Under the pieces are notes generated by a model. It was not told where the DNA came from. It saw nothing but the letters and a program-made list of their open reading frames with translations, and did no database searches. Both the position numbers and the translations under genes were made by a program. A stretch of 64,000 nt of DNA from Paenibacillus glycinis (lineage in GTDB: Bacteria; Bacillota; Bacilli; Paenibacillales; Paenibacillaceae), in the NCBI RefSeq assembly GCF_009909185.1, contig NZ_JAAAMV010000013.1, forward strand, positions 62,001 through 126,000, given 5' to 3'. This document shows, in pieces, positions 8,887-18,714 of the stretch (the stretch's first letter is position 1; every line of letters starts with the position of its first letter).

Positions 8887-11800
8887 GTGTTGATTAAGGA
8901 CATGTTCGTAAAGGACATTGAACGTAACATTAAAGGGGTTATAAAAGTTGCTCAGACCGATGAAAATAACATTTATCAAGAACTTGATGAGTATGTCGTA
9001 ACACGGGAACTTAACAAGCACTTATCAAAGTTTTATGAGAATTATCAGCAAGGGATAGATGGAACGACTGATAAGATGGGTGTTTGGATTTCGGGCTTCT
9101 TTGGTTCGGGTAAATCGCATTTTTTGAAAATCCTTGCTTACTTGTTGGAAAATAAGAAAGCAATGGACAAACGGGCCGTTGATTTCTTTGCTAATAAAAT
9201 TCAAGACGAACTTGTTTACGCAAATATGAAACGAACGGTAAACGTCGAAACAGAAGTAATTCTCTTTAATATTGACTCGAAAAGCTCCTTGGATAACAAA
9301 TCAAAGGAGGATGCTATTCTTCGTGTGTTCACGAAAGTCTTTTACGAGCATCAAGGCTTCTATGGAGATATTCCTGGCGTTGCCGAAATGGAAAAGTATC
9401 TGTCCAAAGAAGGCGTATATGAGGACTTTAAGCGGGAATTTAAAACTGTGGCGGGTGAAGAGTGGGTAGACCGCAGGAACACCTTCTATTTTGATGCCGA
9501 CTACGTTATCGGTTCATTAACCAAGGTTACTTCGATGTCTGAAGAAACAGCAAGAAACTGGTTTGAGAATGGCGTTAATAACTTTGAAATCAGCATCGAA
9601 AAGTTTTCCAAAGACGTTAAGGAGTATATAGCTCAGAAAGGAAACAACTTTCACCTGATCTTCTTGGTAGATGAGATTGGACAATATATCGGTGATAGCC
9701 GCCAATTAATGCTAAACCTTCAAACGCTGGCTGAAGACCTTGGAACACATTGTCAGGGTAAAGTGTGGATAGTGGTTACTTCGCAGGAAAGTATCGACAG
9801 CATTGTGAAAGTAAAAGGTGATGACTTCTCTCGTATTCAAGGACGTTTCGATACGAGACTATCATTATCTTCTATATCGGTTGATGAGGTTATTAAAAAG
9901 CGGATTCTTGAAAAGAAGGAGCACGTTTCTGACAAGCTGAAGCTTCTTCACCATGAGAAGAGTGCAACGCTTAAAAACCTCATTAGTTTTAAGGATAGCA
10001 CAGCCGATTTGCGTGGATATGAGAATGATTTGGAATTTTCGGATGTTTATCCATTCCTTCCATATCAGTTTAAACTTCTTCAAAACGTTTTCGAACAGGT
10101 ACGTAAACATGGTAGTTCGGGTAAGCATTTGTCGGAAGGAGAGCGCTCCATGCTCTCGGCATTCAAAGAAGCTGGCTTACGATTTAAAGCTGCTGAAGAA
10201 GGAACACTTATTCCTTTTTATGCGTTTTATGACACAATTAAAGAGTTTTTAACCCCTTCCGTTGCGAGGGTTATTGATGGTGCGTATCAGAATCATGCGT
10301 TACGTGACGATGAGTTTAACATGGATTTGCTGAAAGTGTTGTTTATGATCAAATACGTGAAAGAGGTTCCTGCGAATCTGGACAACATTGCTACGCTCAT
10401 GGTAACGAAAATTGATGAAGATAAGCTTGCACTAAAGGAGAAAATAAAGATTTCCCTTCGAAAACTGATTTCAGAAACACTTATTCAAAAGAATGGTGAT
10501 TTCTACTTATTCTTAACAGACGATGAACAGGATATTAACCGTGAGATCAAAGCGATGAAAATTGAAGAGGATATACTCAAGCGTGAGCTTGCGAATTATA
10601 TCTATCAAGATCTGTATGATGATAAAAAATACCGTTACTCGGCGCAATACCAGTTTTCTTACAATCAAAAAATGGATGAGAAGAACATTGGCAATCAAAC
10701 GTCGAGCATAGGAATTAATATACTCTCACCATTATCTGATCACTATGTCAAATCAGAACAAGAGCTGATGCTTATGTCATCAGGCACAGGAGAGATGATT
10801 CTGAAGCTCGGCGGCAGTGAAGCATACGTCGAGGAGATGGAAGAAGTCCTCAAGATTGAGGAATATCGAAAAAAGAAAGTTCCGACTCAGCTTCCAGAGA
10901 GCATACAGAATATTTTAAACAATAAACAAGCAGAGGCAAGGGATCGTAAGCGCCGAGTAAAAGATATGCTGGAAGAGGCTATAAAAGGTGGTACATTCTA
11001 TATCAATGGAAATAAAGCCGAGGTTAAAGGCTCGACGGTTAAAGAGCGCTTAAATGCTGGATTTCTTACCTTGGTAGAAAACGTGTATACGAAGCTGAAT
11101 TATGTTAAGACCTTCCTGGATTCAGAAAAAGACTTGAGTTTAATTCTTAGAAAGAATTATGAGCAACTGACCATTGATGGCGCATCGTCTAATACAAATG
11201 AGCTTGCAATTAAGGAAGTTATGGACTTTATTTCTTTACAGGATAACATCCAAAAGCAAGTGCGGGTAAAAACAATTTTGGATCGCTACAAGGATAAGCC
11301 GTATGGCTGGAAGGAACTTGACATTTCGGGTTTGATAGCAGAACTGATGAAAGAACAGCGGATTCGACTGCGACTAAACTCGGAATATCTGGAGTCAGAA
11401 GATGGAAATACCGTAAATGCACTAACCAAATCGAGTGACATTGATCGAGTAATCATTGTAAGACGTGTGATTGTGGACGAAGCATTACTGAAGGTTGCAA
11501 AGAACGTATGTAAGCAAGTATTTAATAAATCAGATGTCGCTGATGATGAGGATGGGCTGATAAAGGACATTCGAGGACTAATAGACGATCAGATTAAAGA
11601 AATCAATGCCCTCAAAAACCGCTATGAAGGGAGAAAGTATCCTGGCGGAAGTCTCTTGAATAAAGGACTTGAGTATTTTGGTGAGTTTACAAAAGGTCTG
11701 GACAATGTATCCTTCTTCACAAAGTTGCGTGAGCTGGAAGATAACCTCTTAGAATGGGAAGAAGATGTTACATATGTGAAGAGCTTCTTTACATCACAAA

Positions 11801-12456
11801 AAGACATTTTTGACAAAGGACTTCGAGCAATCGATAAGTATAAAGAGAACGATGTCTACTTATCGAGTAACGAGATCAAAAGTTATGCTGATAAGTTGCA
11901 AGAGATCTTAATTAATCCACAGCCATATCGGGAAATTAAAGATATCCCTGAACTGGTGAATAAAATTGATGAGCACAGCAGGATCATACTTGAAGAGAAA
12001 AAGGGTGTGGCGAAAAACGTCATTAATTTGGATCTTCATTATCTTACTTTACGTGCAAATGAAGACGGTGTGTCTGAAGCTACGAAAAAACGGATTCTGG
12101 ATTATTATGAAGACTTGATTAGTGTAATGAATAATCTTGACAATATCTTTAAGGTGGATGCATCAATAACACAAAGTTCTAATTTTAAAGAGAAACAGAG
12201 TGTTATTATAAATCATGAAATTAGTGATTTTGAAAGGGAACAACAAGGGGAACCGCCAGTTTCATGGGATGGTGGGGGAGATAAAACACCAGTTATAGTA
12301 AAAGCTGTTTCTCAAAAAGAACGAGTGAAAGTGAACGATCTACTTGCTACTAAGACATTAAGAACGGAAGCTGAAGTAGATATGTTACTAAACACATTGT
12401 CTGCAAAGTTGAAGCAGATATTAAAGAATAACAAACAAATCGAGTTTATTGATTAA
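8887..12456 (+). CDS. brxC: BREX P-loop ATPase BrxC
   Basis: The protein of 1189 residues has the standard BrxC length. A Walker A motif GFFGSGKSHF occurs at 70-79, and IFLVDEIGQY near residue 258 is the Walker B region. The N-terminal half is an AAA-type ATPase of the DUF499-related family. The C-terminal half is long, charged and largely helical. BrxC is the large ATPase of the BREX complex and is thought to work with PglX and PglZ. The start is GTG 8887, with TTG 8890 as the alternative; AGGGGGAAGG lies upstream. A near-perfect hairpin overlaps the stop codon. Confidence 0.95.
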   Translation: MLIKDMFVKDIERNIKGVIKVAQTDENNIYQELDEYVVTRELNKHLSKFYENYQQGIDGTTDKMGVWISGFFGSGKSHFLKILAYLLENKKAMDKRAVDFFANKIQDELVYANMKRTVNVETEVILFNIDSKSSLDNKSKEDAILRVFTKVFYEHQGFYGDIPGVAEMEKYLSKEGVYEDFKREFKTVAGEEWVDRRNTFYFDADYVIGSLTKVTSMSEETARNWFENGVNNFEISIEKFSKDVKEYIAQKGNNFHLIFLVDEIGQYIGDSRQLMLNLQTLAEDLGTHCQGKVWIVVTSQESIDSIVKVKGDDFSRIQGRFDTRLSLSSISVDEVIKKRILEKKEHVSDKLKLLHHEKSATLKNLISFKDSTADLRGYENDLEFSDVYPFLPYQFKLLQNVFEQVRKHGSSGKHLSEGERSMLSAFKEAGLRFKAAEEGTLIPFYAFYDTIKEFLTPSVARVIDGAYQNHALRDDEFNMDLLKVLFMIKYVKEVPANLDNIATLMVTKIDEDKLALKEKIKISLRKLISETLIQKNGDFYLFLTDDEQDINREIKAMKIEEDILKRELANYIYQDLYDDKKYRYSAQYQFSYNQKMDEKNIGNQTSSIGINILSPLSDHYVKSEQELMLMSSGTGEMILKLGGSEAYVEEMEEVLKIEEYRKKKVPTQLPESIQNILNNKQAEARDRKRRVKDMLEEAIKGGTFYINGNKAEVKGSTVKERLNAGFLTLVENVYTKLNYVKTFLDSEKDLSLILRKNYEQLTIDGASSNTNELAIKEVMDFISLQDNIQKQVRVKTILDRYKDKPYGWKELDISGLIAELMKEQRIRLRLNSEYLESEDGNTVNALTKSSDIDRVIIVRRVIVDEALLKVAKNVCKQVFNKSDVADDEDGLIKDIRGLIDDQIKEINALKNRYEGRKYPGGSLLNKGLEYFGEFTKGLDNVSFFTKLRELEDNLLEWEEDVTYVKSFFTSQKDIFDKGLRAIDKYKENDVYLSSNEIKSYADKLQEILINPQPYREIKDIPELVNKIDEHSRIILEEKKGVAKNVINLDLHYLTLRANEDGVSEATKKRILDYYEDLISVMNNLDNIFKVDASITQSSNFKEKQSVIINHEISDFEREQQGEPPVSWDGGGDKTPVIVKAVSQKERVKVNDLLATKTLRTEAEVDMLLNTLSAKLKQILKNNKQIEFID

Positions 12457-12490
12457 TCAAGAGCGTGGTCTATGGCCACGGCTCTTGATT
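12455..12490 (+). terminator. Hairpin between brxC and pglX
   Basis: Arms AATCAAGAGC and GCTCTTGATT, extended by GTGG/CCAC with one bulged G, form a long stem around a 7-base loop. The left arm overlaps the brxC stop. No T-run follows, so this is more likely an RNA-processing or stability element, or a weak attenuator, than a full terminator. Confidence 0.6.
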
Positions 12491-12530
12491 ACTTAAAACA
12501 CATTCCATCATGGGTTGGTGAAAAGCAAGA

Positions 12531-15500
12531 ATGAATAAAGCAACATTGAAAAGTTTTGCTACTAACGCTCATAAAGAACTGATTGAGAAAGTCAAAGCAA
12601 GGGCTTATAAATTAGGAATTACTGAAGATAACATCAAGAATACTCAATTCGAAAGTTCAGATGCAATTTATATCAACGGTAAGCAACTCACCGCAACGGA
12701 AAAGAGACAAAGGGAGAAACTAATATCTCGAATTAAAGAAATCGGGTATACGCAGGTTGTTGAGGAAGTCGCATATACCTGGTTTAACCGATTCACTGCG
12801 TTGAGGTTCATGGAGATAAATAATTATCTCCCTACTAAGGTAAGAGTACTGTCATCCAGTAATATCGACAGCAATGAACCCGATATTATTAAAGAGGCAT
12901 TGATCATTGAATTAGATATTGATAAGGAGCTGGTATACGAGTTAAAGCTCAATAACAAAACAGAAGACCTGTTCAAATATTTAATTATTAAGCAATGTAA
13001 CAGTTTGAATAAAGTCCTACCGTTCATGTTTGAAACGATTGATGATTATAAAGAGATCCTTTTTCCTGAAGGATTGTTGACAAAAGATTCGTTCCTAAGA
13101 AAAATGACTTATACGGATGCAATTTCTGAAACAGATTGGGAACAAGTTGAGATTATTGGCTGGTTATATCAATTTTATATTTCTGATGAAAAAGACAGGG
13201 TTTTTAAAGATAAAGCTAAGTTCAATGCTGAAGAAATCCCCTATGCGACACAACTCTTTACACCAGATTGGATTGTCCGATACATGGTACAGAACTCTCT
13301 CGGACGTTATTGGATTGAGGGACATTCTGAACACAGGAGTTTATCAAAGACTTGGGAATTTTATCTTCAAGATCAGAATCGGGAATCAGAGATAGAAGAG
13401 AAGCTTGCTCCATACGTAAACAAAGAATTGAATGTTGAGAGTATTAAGTGTTTCGATCCTGCGATGGGAAGCGGTCACATACTCGTTTACATGTTTGAGG
13501 TGTTATACGAAATATATATTAGATGTGGTTATATGGAACGTGAAATACCAAGGCTTATTATTGAAAATAATTTGTTTGGACTGGATATAGATGATCGAGC
13601 ATATCAACTGGCTTGTTTTTCGGTCGTTATGAAGGCAATGGAGTATAACAAACGTTTCTTTAGAAGTATTGAAAAAGATGGATTGACACTAAATCTGGCT
13701 TCGATACAAGAGTCAAACAGTCTTACTAATGAAGAAGTTGCATTTATTGCAGGAGTAGAAATAGGGGATAAATATAATATTACAAAGATTTTTATTGAAC
13801 AATTTAAAGAAGCAAAGACATTGGGTTCTCTCATTAAAGTTAGTGTGTACCCTCATGAATTTTTAGAGCAAAGATTAAAGATTATCAAGGAACAATCTAT
13901 CGATGATTTGTTTATGATTGAAAAAAGGGAAAAGGCTTTAGCGATCCTATCACATTTAATTAAACAAGCAAGTATTATGTACAACTTTTATGATGTTGTT
14001 GTTACAAACCCACCGTACATGGGTTCAAAAAATATGAATGCAGTTTTATCAAATTTTTTAAGTAAACATTACCCTGATTCAAAGGCAGATCTATTTGCAG
14101 CCTTTATGGAAGTGGATCACTATTTAAAAGAATACAGTTTTTATGCGAGTATTAATCAGCATTCATGGATGTTTTTATCAAGCTTTGTAAAATTAAGAGA
14201 AAAGGTAGTTCGTAACAAATTTATAGATTCAATGTTGCATTTAGGGCCAAGAGCATTTGAGGAGATAGGCGGTGAAGTGGTTCAATCTACAGCCTTTGTA
14301 CTAAGAAATATTGCAATAAAAAATACTAAAGGTATTTATTTACGATTAGTTGATGAAAAAAATGCCAAAGATAAAAGAGACAAAGCATTAGATATGATCC
14401 AAAACTCTGAAGTTTCTTATCGTTTTTTATTCAATCAAGAAAATTTTAAATCCATTCCAGGTAGTCTTTTGGCATATTGGGTAAGTGAAAACATTACTAA
14501 AAACTTTCTCGAACCTTCTGTAGGAACAAAAATGGTAACAAGAGAAGGTATGGCAACAGCTGATAATGACAAATTCTTGAAAAACTGGTATGAAGTAAAG
14601 TTAACAAAAATAGTCTTCGGATGTAAAAGTAATGAAAGTGCTTTGGAGGTTAAAGGAAAGTGGTTCCCTTATAACAAAGGCGGGAGCTACAGAAAGTGGT
14701 ACGGGAACAATGATTATATTGTAAATTGGGAGAATGACGGCTTTGAGATTAGGAATAATATTGATGTGAAAACAGGCAGAATAAGGTCACATAATTATAA
14801 TGGAGATTTTGGATTTAAAAAAGGTATTACTTGGTCTGCATTGAGTACGGGCAGTATCTCTGTAAGATACTCTGATTATGGTTTCCTTTTTGATTCTAAA
14901 GGAGCTAAGGGATTTTGTGATGATGACTCAGAGCTATACTATATATTTGGGTTGTTAAATAGCAAGATTGGTATGGCTTATCTTGAATTTCTTTCCCCGA
15001 CAATGGACTTTAAAGTTGGGGATGTAATTCAGATTCCTCTTCTTACATCGAATATAAAAAGTCACATTGTTAATAAAGTGAATGAAAATGTATTAATTTC
15101 TAAACAAGATTGGGATTCCTATGAAACATCATGGGATTTTATTAAGCATCCACTGATTAAGTATCCAACATCAAGCCTTTCTTCAGCCTTCGAGAGTTGG
15201 AAGGAATCCACCAAGAATTTATTTAATCAGCTCAAGTCAAATGAGGAAGAGATAAACAGATTATTCATCGAAATGTATGGCATGTATGAAGAGTTAATTC
15301 CAGATGTTGAGGATAAAGATATTACTATTCAAAAAGCAGAACTTGAAGGTGATATTAAGAGTTTTATATCTTATGCAATCGGATGTTCGTTTGGTCGTTA
15401 TTCGTTAGATGAAGAGGGACTTGTTTGTGCTGGAGGAGTTTTTGATCCCTCTCGTTATAGAGCATTCCCTGCGGATAAAGATAACATCATTCCAGTTTTG

Positions 15501-16061
15501 TCTGAAGCGTATTTCAGTGATGATATTTCAACTCAATTTGTGAAATTTATTGCTGTTACGTTTGGAGAGGAGAAACTATATGAGAACCTTGATTTTATAG
15601 CCGATGCGATCGGAAGGAAAAACTCCGAAACCTCAAAGGAGACAATAAATCGATATTTGTTAAATGATTATTTCAAAGACCATGTTCAAACATATAAGAA
15701 AAAACCGATCTATTGGATGTTTACTTCTGGAAAACAAAGAGCTTTCAATTGCTTAATTTATATGCACCGATACGATAAATCAACATTGTCGAGAATCAGA
15801 ACTGATTATTTACATGAACTTCAGATTCGGATGGAGGCTGAGAAGAAAACGCTGCTTGATATCATCAATGGAGATGGAACTACAAAGGAAATTACAAATG
15901 CGAAGAAAGTACTGAAGTCACTTGATCTAAAGATTGAAGAACTACGGGTTTACGACGAAAAGCTTCACCATATGGCTGATATGCAAATTGAGATCGATTT
16001 TGATGAAGGTGTTGCTTTAAATTATGCGAAGTTTGAAGGCTTGCTCGCTCCAATCAGATAA
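12531..16061 (+). CDS. pglX: BREX-1 adenine-specific DNA methyltransferase PglX
   Basis: The 1176-residue protein has the length of PglX. Motif I FDPAMGSGHIL lies near residue 307 and the catalytic NPPY motif (VVTNPPYMG) near residue 492, which define an N6-adenine methyltransferase. The flanking N- and C-terminal regions probably recognise the target sequence. PglX methylates the host genome at one strand of a non-palindromic site, which lets BREX tell host from phage DNA. GAAAAGCAAG before ATG 12531 is a modest ribosome binding site. The reading frame is intact with no phase-variable repeat. Confidence 0.96.
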   Translation: MNKATLKSFATNAHKELIEKVKARAYKLGITEDNIKNTQFESSDAIYINGKQLTATEKRQREKLISRIKEIGYTQVVEEVAYTWFNRFTALRFMEINNYLPTKVRVLSSSNIDSNEPDIIKEALIIELDIDKELVYELKLNNKTEDLFKYLIIKQCNSLNKVLPFMFETIDDYKEILFPEGLLTKDSFLRKMTYTDAISETDWEQVEIIGWLYQFYISDEKDRVFKDKAKFNAEEIPYATQLFTPDWIVRYMVQNSLGRYWIEGHSEHRSLSKTWEFYLQDQNRESEIEEKLAPYVNKELNVESIKCFDPAMGSGHILVYMFEVLYEIYIRCGYMEREIPRLIIENNLFGLDIDDRAYQLACFSVVMKAMEYNKRFFRSIEKDGLTLNLASIQESNSLTNEEVAFIAGVEIGDKYNITKIFIEQFKEAKTLGSLIKVSVYPHEFLEQRLKIIKEQSIDDLFMIEKREKALAILSHLIKQASIMYNFYDVVVTNPPYMGSKNMNAVLSNFLSKHYPDSKADLFAAFMEVDHYLKEYSFYASINQHSWMFLSSFVKLREKVVRNKFIDSMLHLGPRAFEEIGGEVVQSTAFVLRNIAIKNTKGIYLRLVDEKNAKDKRDKALDMIQNSEVSYRFLFNQENFKSIPGSLLAYWVSENITKNFLEPSVGTKMVTREGMATADNDKFLKNWYEVKLTKIVFGCKSNESALEVKGKWFPYNKGGSYRKWYGNNDYIVNWENDGFEIRNNIDVKTGRIRSHNYNGDFGFKKGITWSALSTGSISVRYSDYGFLFDSKGAKGFCDDDSELYYIFGLLNSKIGMAYLEFLSPTMDFKVGDVIQIPLLTSNIKSHIVNKVNENVLISKQDWDSYETSWDFIKHPLIKYPTSSLSSAFESWKESTKNLFNQLKSNEEEINRLFIEMYGMYEELIPDVEDKDITIQKAELEGDIKSFISYAIGCSFGRYSLDEEGLVCAGGVFDPSRYRAFPADKDNIIPVLSEAYFSDDISTQFVKFIAVTFGEEKLYENLDFIADAIGRKNSETSKETINRYLLNDYFKDHVQTYKKKPIYWMFTSGKQRAFNCLIYMHRYDKSTLSRIRTDYLHELQIRMEAEKKTLLDIINGDGTTKEITNAKKVLKSLDLKIEELRVYDEKLHHMADMQIEIDFDEGVALNYAKFEGLLAPIR

Positions 16062-16073
16062 TTTGGTTACAAT

Positions 16074-16107
16074 GGGGATATACCAGTTTTGGTGTATCCC
16101 CGTTTTT
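16074..16107 (+). terminator. Intra-operon terminator or attenuator between pglX and pglZ
   Basis: GGGGATATAC and GTGTATCCCC pair with one T-G wobble and are followed by GTTTTT. This has the form of a real rho-independent terminator, yet pglZ and brxL lie beyond it in the same operon. Partial termination would lower the phosphatase and BrxL relative to the methyltransferase. Confidence 0.7.
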
Positions 16108-16137
16108 AAGCTTGGGTAGGAAGGTGTTGATGAATCA

Positions 16138-18696
16138 ATGAATATGGACGAAGTCATAAAGGCACTCCAGGAAGCCTTTCTTCAGCCACATGCTGAAGGT
16201 GAGCACCGTAAGATTATTTTCTGGTTTGATAAAGACCAGGAATTTGCTGAATACATACAAGAAATTTTTATCGAGAACGTCAATGTACATATATTGTCGG
16301 AAGGAAATCAATTCTACACTAAGGTCTTGCTCGAAGAAGAGGACCCTAAATCGAACTATTTGATATATTCCAACCTCGACATGAGTGTGGAGGACAACTG
16401 GTTGTTGGATACAGTTCTGTATTCAAAGACCTTCTATGCAGATAAGTTATCTCTCATTATGAACGAGCTGAAAATAGATCCATCACTCCGTAGTACGGTG
16501 AAGAATTACGAGAAATTCTTCGGAAGTAAGGACAGGGTTCGAAAGTTCAAAAGTTTTGAAGTGTCAACTTTTACTGAAAGCACGATTGAATTGACCATGA
16601 TGAGTGCATTGTGTAACCTCAAAACTCCTGATTTTGAAGATGTCCTGAAGATTGTTCTTATGGACTCACTTGATGACAGTGAGAACAAACATTTAGATTC
16701 AATTGCGAAATATGTCGGCTTAGAGGTGTTTTGGAATGCAGTAGCCGAGAGATATGGCTATGAGCAACTTCAGAAATCACTTAAGACATTGTTCATCCAT
16801 TTGACAGTTACAGCGCTAAGTCATGCGATTGATGAAGTAAGACTTTCGCAGTTCAAGAATTATATTGCTAATCGTAATAAGTCCAGTGCACTGGTGTTCA
16901 TCGATCACTGGATGCATCATAAGTCAGATTATCACCTATATGACCAGTATGCTGAAATTACTGAGAAAGAAATTAAACTGTCGGATGTTGTGAATCAGCT
17001 TGCTGTTGAAGAATTCAAGGCGGCGGATACTTTTCCGTATTTTGATCGAGCCATCATCATCTATATCGCTAACAGTTTAGAAGATCGGCTGGAGGATTAT
17101 GATTTATATACGAAGTTAATTAACTTGCGGAGAGTAAAGCATTACTACGAGCGATATCAGTCTATTTATGAAGCTCTTTACAACACGGTTAAGATGTTCG
17201 AATTCCACAAGAAGTACAGCATGGGCATTCCTAAAACACAAGCAGTGGACATGTATAAAGCATATGTAAATGACTATCATCAAATGGATATGTACTATCG
17301 GAAGTTCTACGTTGCGTACGACAATGAAGCCAATAGTGAAATCCTAAAAAAGCTCAAAGCGATGGTCGAGAACTTATACACCAACTGGTTTATGAGTGAG
17401 TTAAGTTCACATTGGTCTGCTATGGTGCATGACGAAATGAAATTCAACTGGGTCCTACCAGGTATCCAAAGCCAGAAAAACTTTTATCGCAGCTTTATTG
17501 CCCCGAAGATCTCTAATGGTGATAGGGTATTTGTGATTATTTCGGACGCCTTGAGGTATGAGGTTGCAGTGGAATTGACGGAAAAGTTGAACTCGGAGAC
17601 AAAAGGAGCTTGTGACATTCAGCCATTGTTAGGCGTACTTCCTTCCGTAACGAAAATGGGAATGGCAGCGCTTCTGCCGCATAAGAACTTGGAGATTGAT
17701 CTAAGTGGTAAAGTGTTGGTCAATGGAAAATCCTCCAGTGGCTTAGATAAAAGAATCGAAATCTTGCAAGGAGCCGTAGCTGATAGTACAGCTACTCACT
17801 ATCAAGAGTTAAAGAACATGAATAAAGCTGGACGCAGGGAAACGTTCAAGGGCAAGAAGCTGGTGTATATTTATCACGATAGCATCGATGCAACAGGCGA
17901 TAAGGCGTCCACTGAGGTTTATACGTTTACAGCTGTAGAACGTGCGATCGATGAGTTATACGAAATCGTTAAGATTATTCGTGACGACTTGAGCGGTACG
18001 AATATTTTTATTACGGCTGACCATGGTTTTTTATACCAGCGTCAAGCATTAGAAGAAAGTGACAAGATTGAGAAGGAAGGCATTCAAGCATTCGAAGTGA
18101 AACGCAGACATCTCTTTACACAAGAACAGGGAGAACGAAGCGGTCTTCTTGATATCAATATGAATAGTTTGATTCTTAATGAACATAAAATTACGACATA
18201 CGTTCCAAAAGCGACGATTCGCTTCAAGATCCAAGGTAGTGGAGCTAACTTCGTACATGGCGGAGCCAGCCTGCAAGAGATAGTTGTGCCGCTAATACAA
18301 TTTAAAAATATCCGTAGCGGTCAGAAAAACAGTCGTGAAATTGAAAAGGTTGATCTAAAGCTAACTAATACCACCAGAAAGATCACGAATAGCCTGTTCA
18401 ACTTAACCTTCTTCCAGACTGAAAAGGTGGAGGACAAACGTGTTCCTCGTACTGTGAAGATTTTCATGACGGATGAGACGGATACAGTGATTAGTAACGA
18501 AGAGATGTTGATTTGTGACCGAACTTCGGACAAGCCTGATGAACGTACATTTAAGATCCGCTTTGCACTGAAGTCGATTCAATACGATAAAAATGCTAAC
18601 TACTATCTCATTACAAAGGATGCCGAAACAAATATTGTTATCGAGAAAACAATGTTCAATATTAATCTGGGTATCGTGAGTGAATTCGATTTTTAA
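16138..18696 (+). CDS. pglZ: BREX-1 alkaline-phosphatase-fold protein PglZ
   Basis: The protein has 852 residues, as expected for type 1 PglZ. VIISDALRYEVAVEL at about 464 and FITADHGFLY at about 622 are the metal-binding motifs of the alkaline phosphatase superfamily. The N-terminal 430 residues are helical and specific to the family, and a beta-rich domain closes the protein. PglZ is essential for BREX and forms a core complex with the other proteins; it can act as a metal-dependent nuclease or phosphodiesterase in studied homologues. AGGAAGG lies 13 bases before ATG 16138, so ATG 16144 is an alternative start. Confidence 0.95.
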   Translation: MNMDEVIKALQEAFLQPHAEGEHRKIIFWFDKDQEFAEYIQEIFIENVNVHILSEGNQFYTKVLLEEEDPKSNYLIYSNLDMSVEDNWLLDTVLYSKTFYADKLSLIMNELKIDPSLRSTVKNYEKFFGSKDRVRKFKSFEVSTFTESTIELTMMSALCNLKTPDFEDVLKIVLMDSLDDSENKHLDSIAKYVGLEVFWNAVAERYGYEQLQKSLKTLFIHLTVTALSHAIDEVRLSQFKNYIANRNKSSALVFIDHWMHHKSDYHLYDQYAEITEKEIKLSDVVNQLAVEEFKAADTFPYFDRAIIIYIANSLEDRLEDYDLYTKLINLRRVKHYYERYQSIYEALYNTVKMFEFHKKYSMGIPKTQAVDMYKAYVNDYHQMDMYYRKFYVAYDNEANSEILKKLKAMVENLYTNWFMSELSSHWSAMVHDEMKFNWVLPGIQSQKNFYRSFIAPKISNGDRVFVIISDALRYEVAVELTEKLNSETKGACDIQPLLGVLPSVTKMGMAALLPHKNLEIDLSGKVLVNGKSSSGLDKRIEILQGAVADSTATHYQELKNMNKAGRRETFKGKKLVYIYHDSIDATGDKASTEVYTFTAVERAIDELYEIVKIIRDDLSGTNIFITADHGFLYQRQALEESDKIEKEGIQAFEVKRRHLFTQEQGERSGLLDINMNSLILNEHKITTYVPKATIRFKIQGSGANFVHGGASLQEIVVPLIQFKNIRSGQKNSREIEKVDLKLTNTTRKITNSLFNLTFFQTEKVEDKRVPRTVKIFMTDETDTVISNEEMLICDRTSDKPDERTFKIRFALKSIQYDKNANYYLITKDAETNIVIEKTMFNINLGIVSEFDF

Positions 18697-18714
18697 TCGA
18701 GGGGAGGAAACTGA

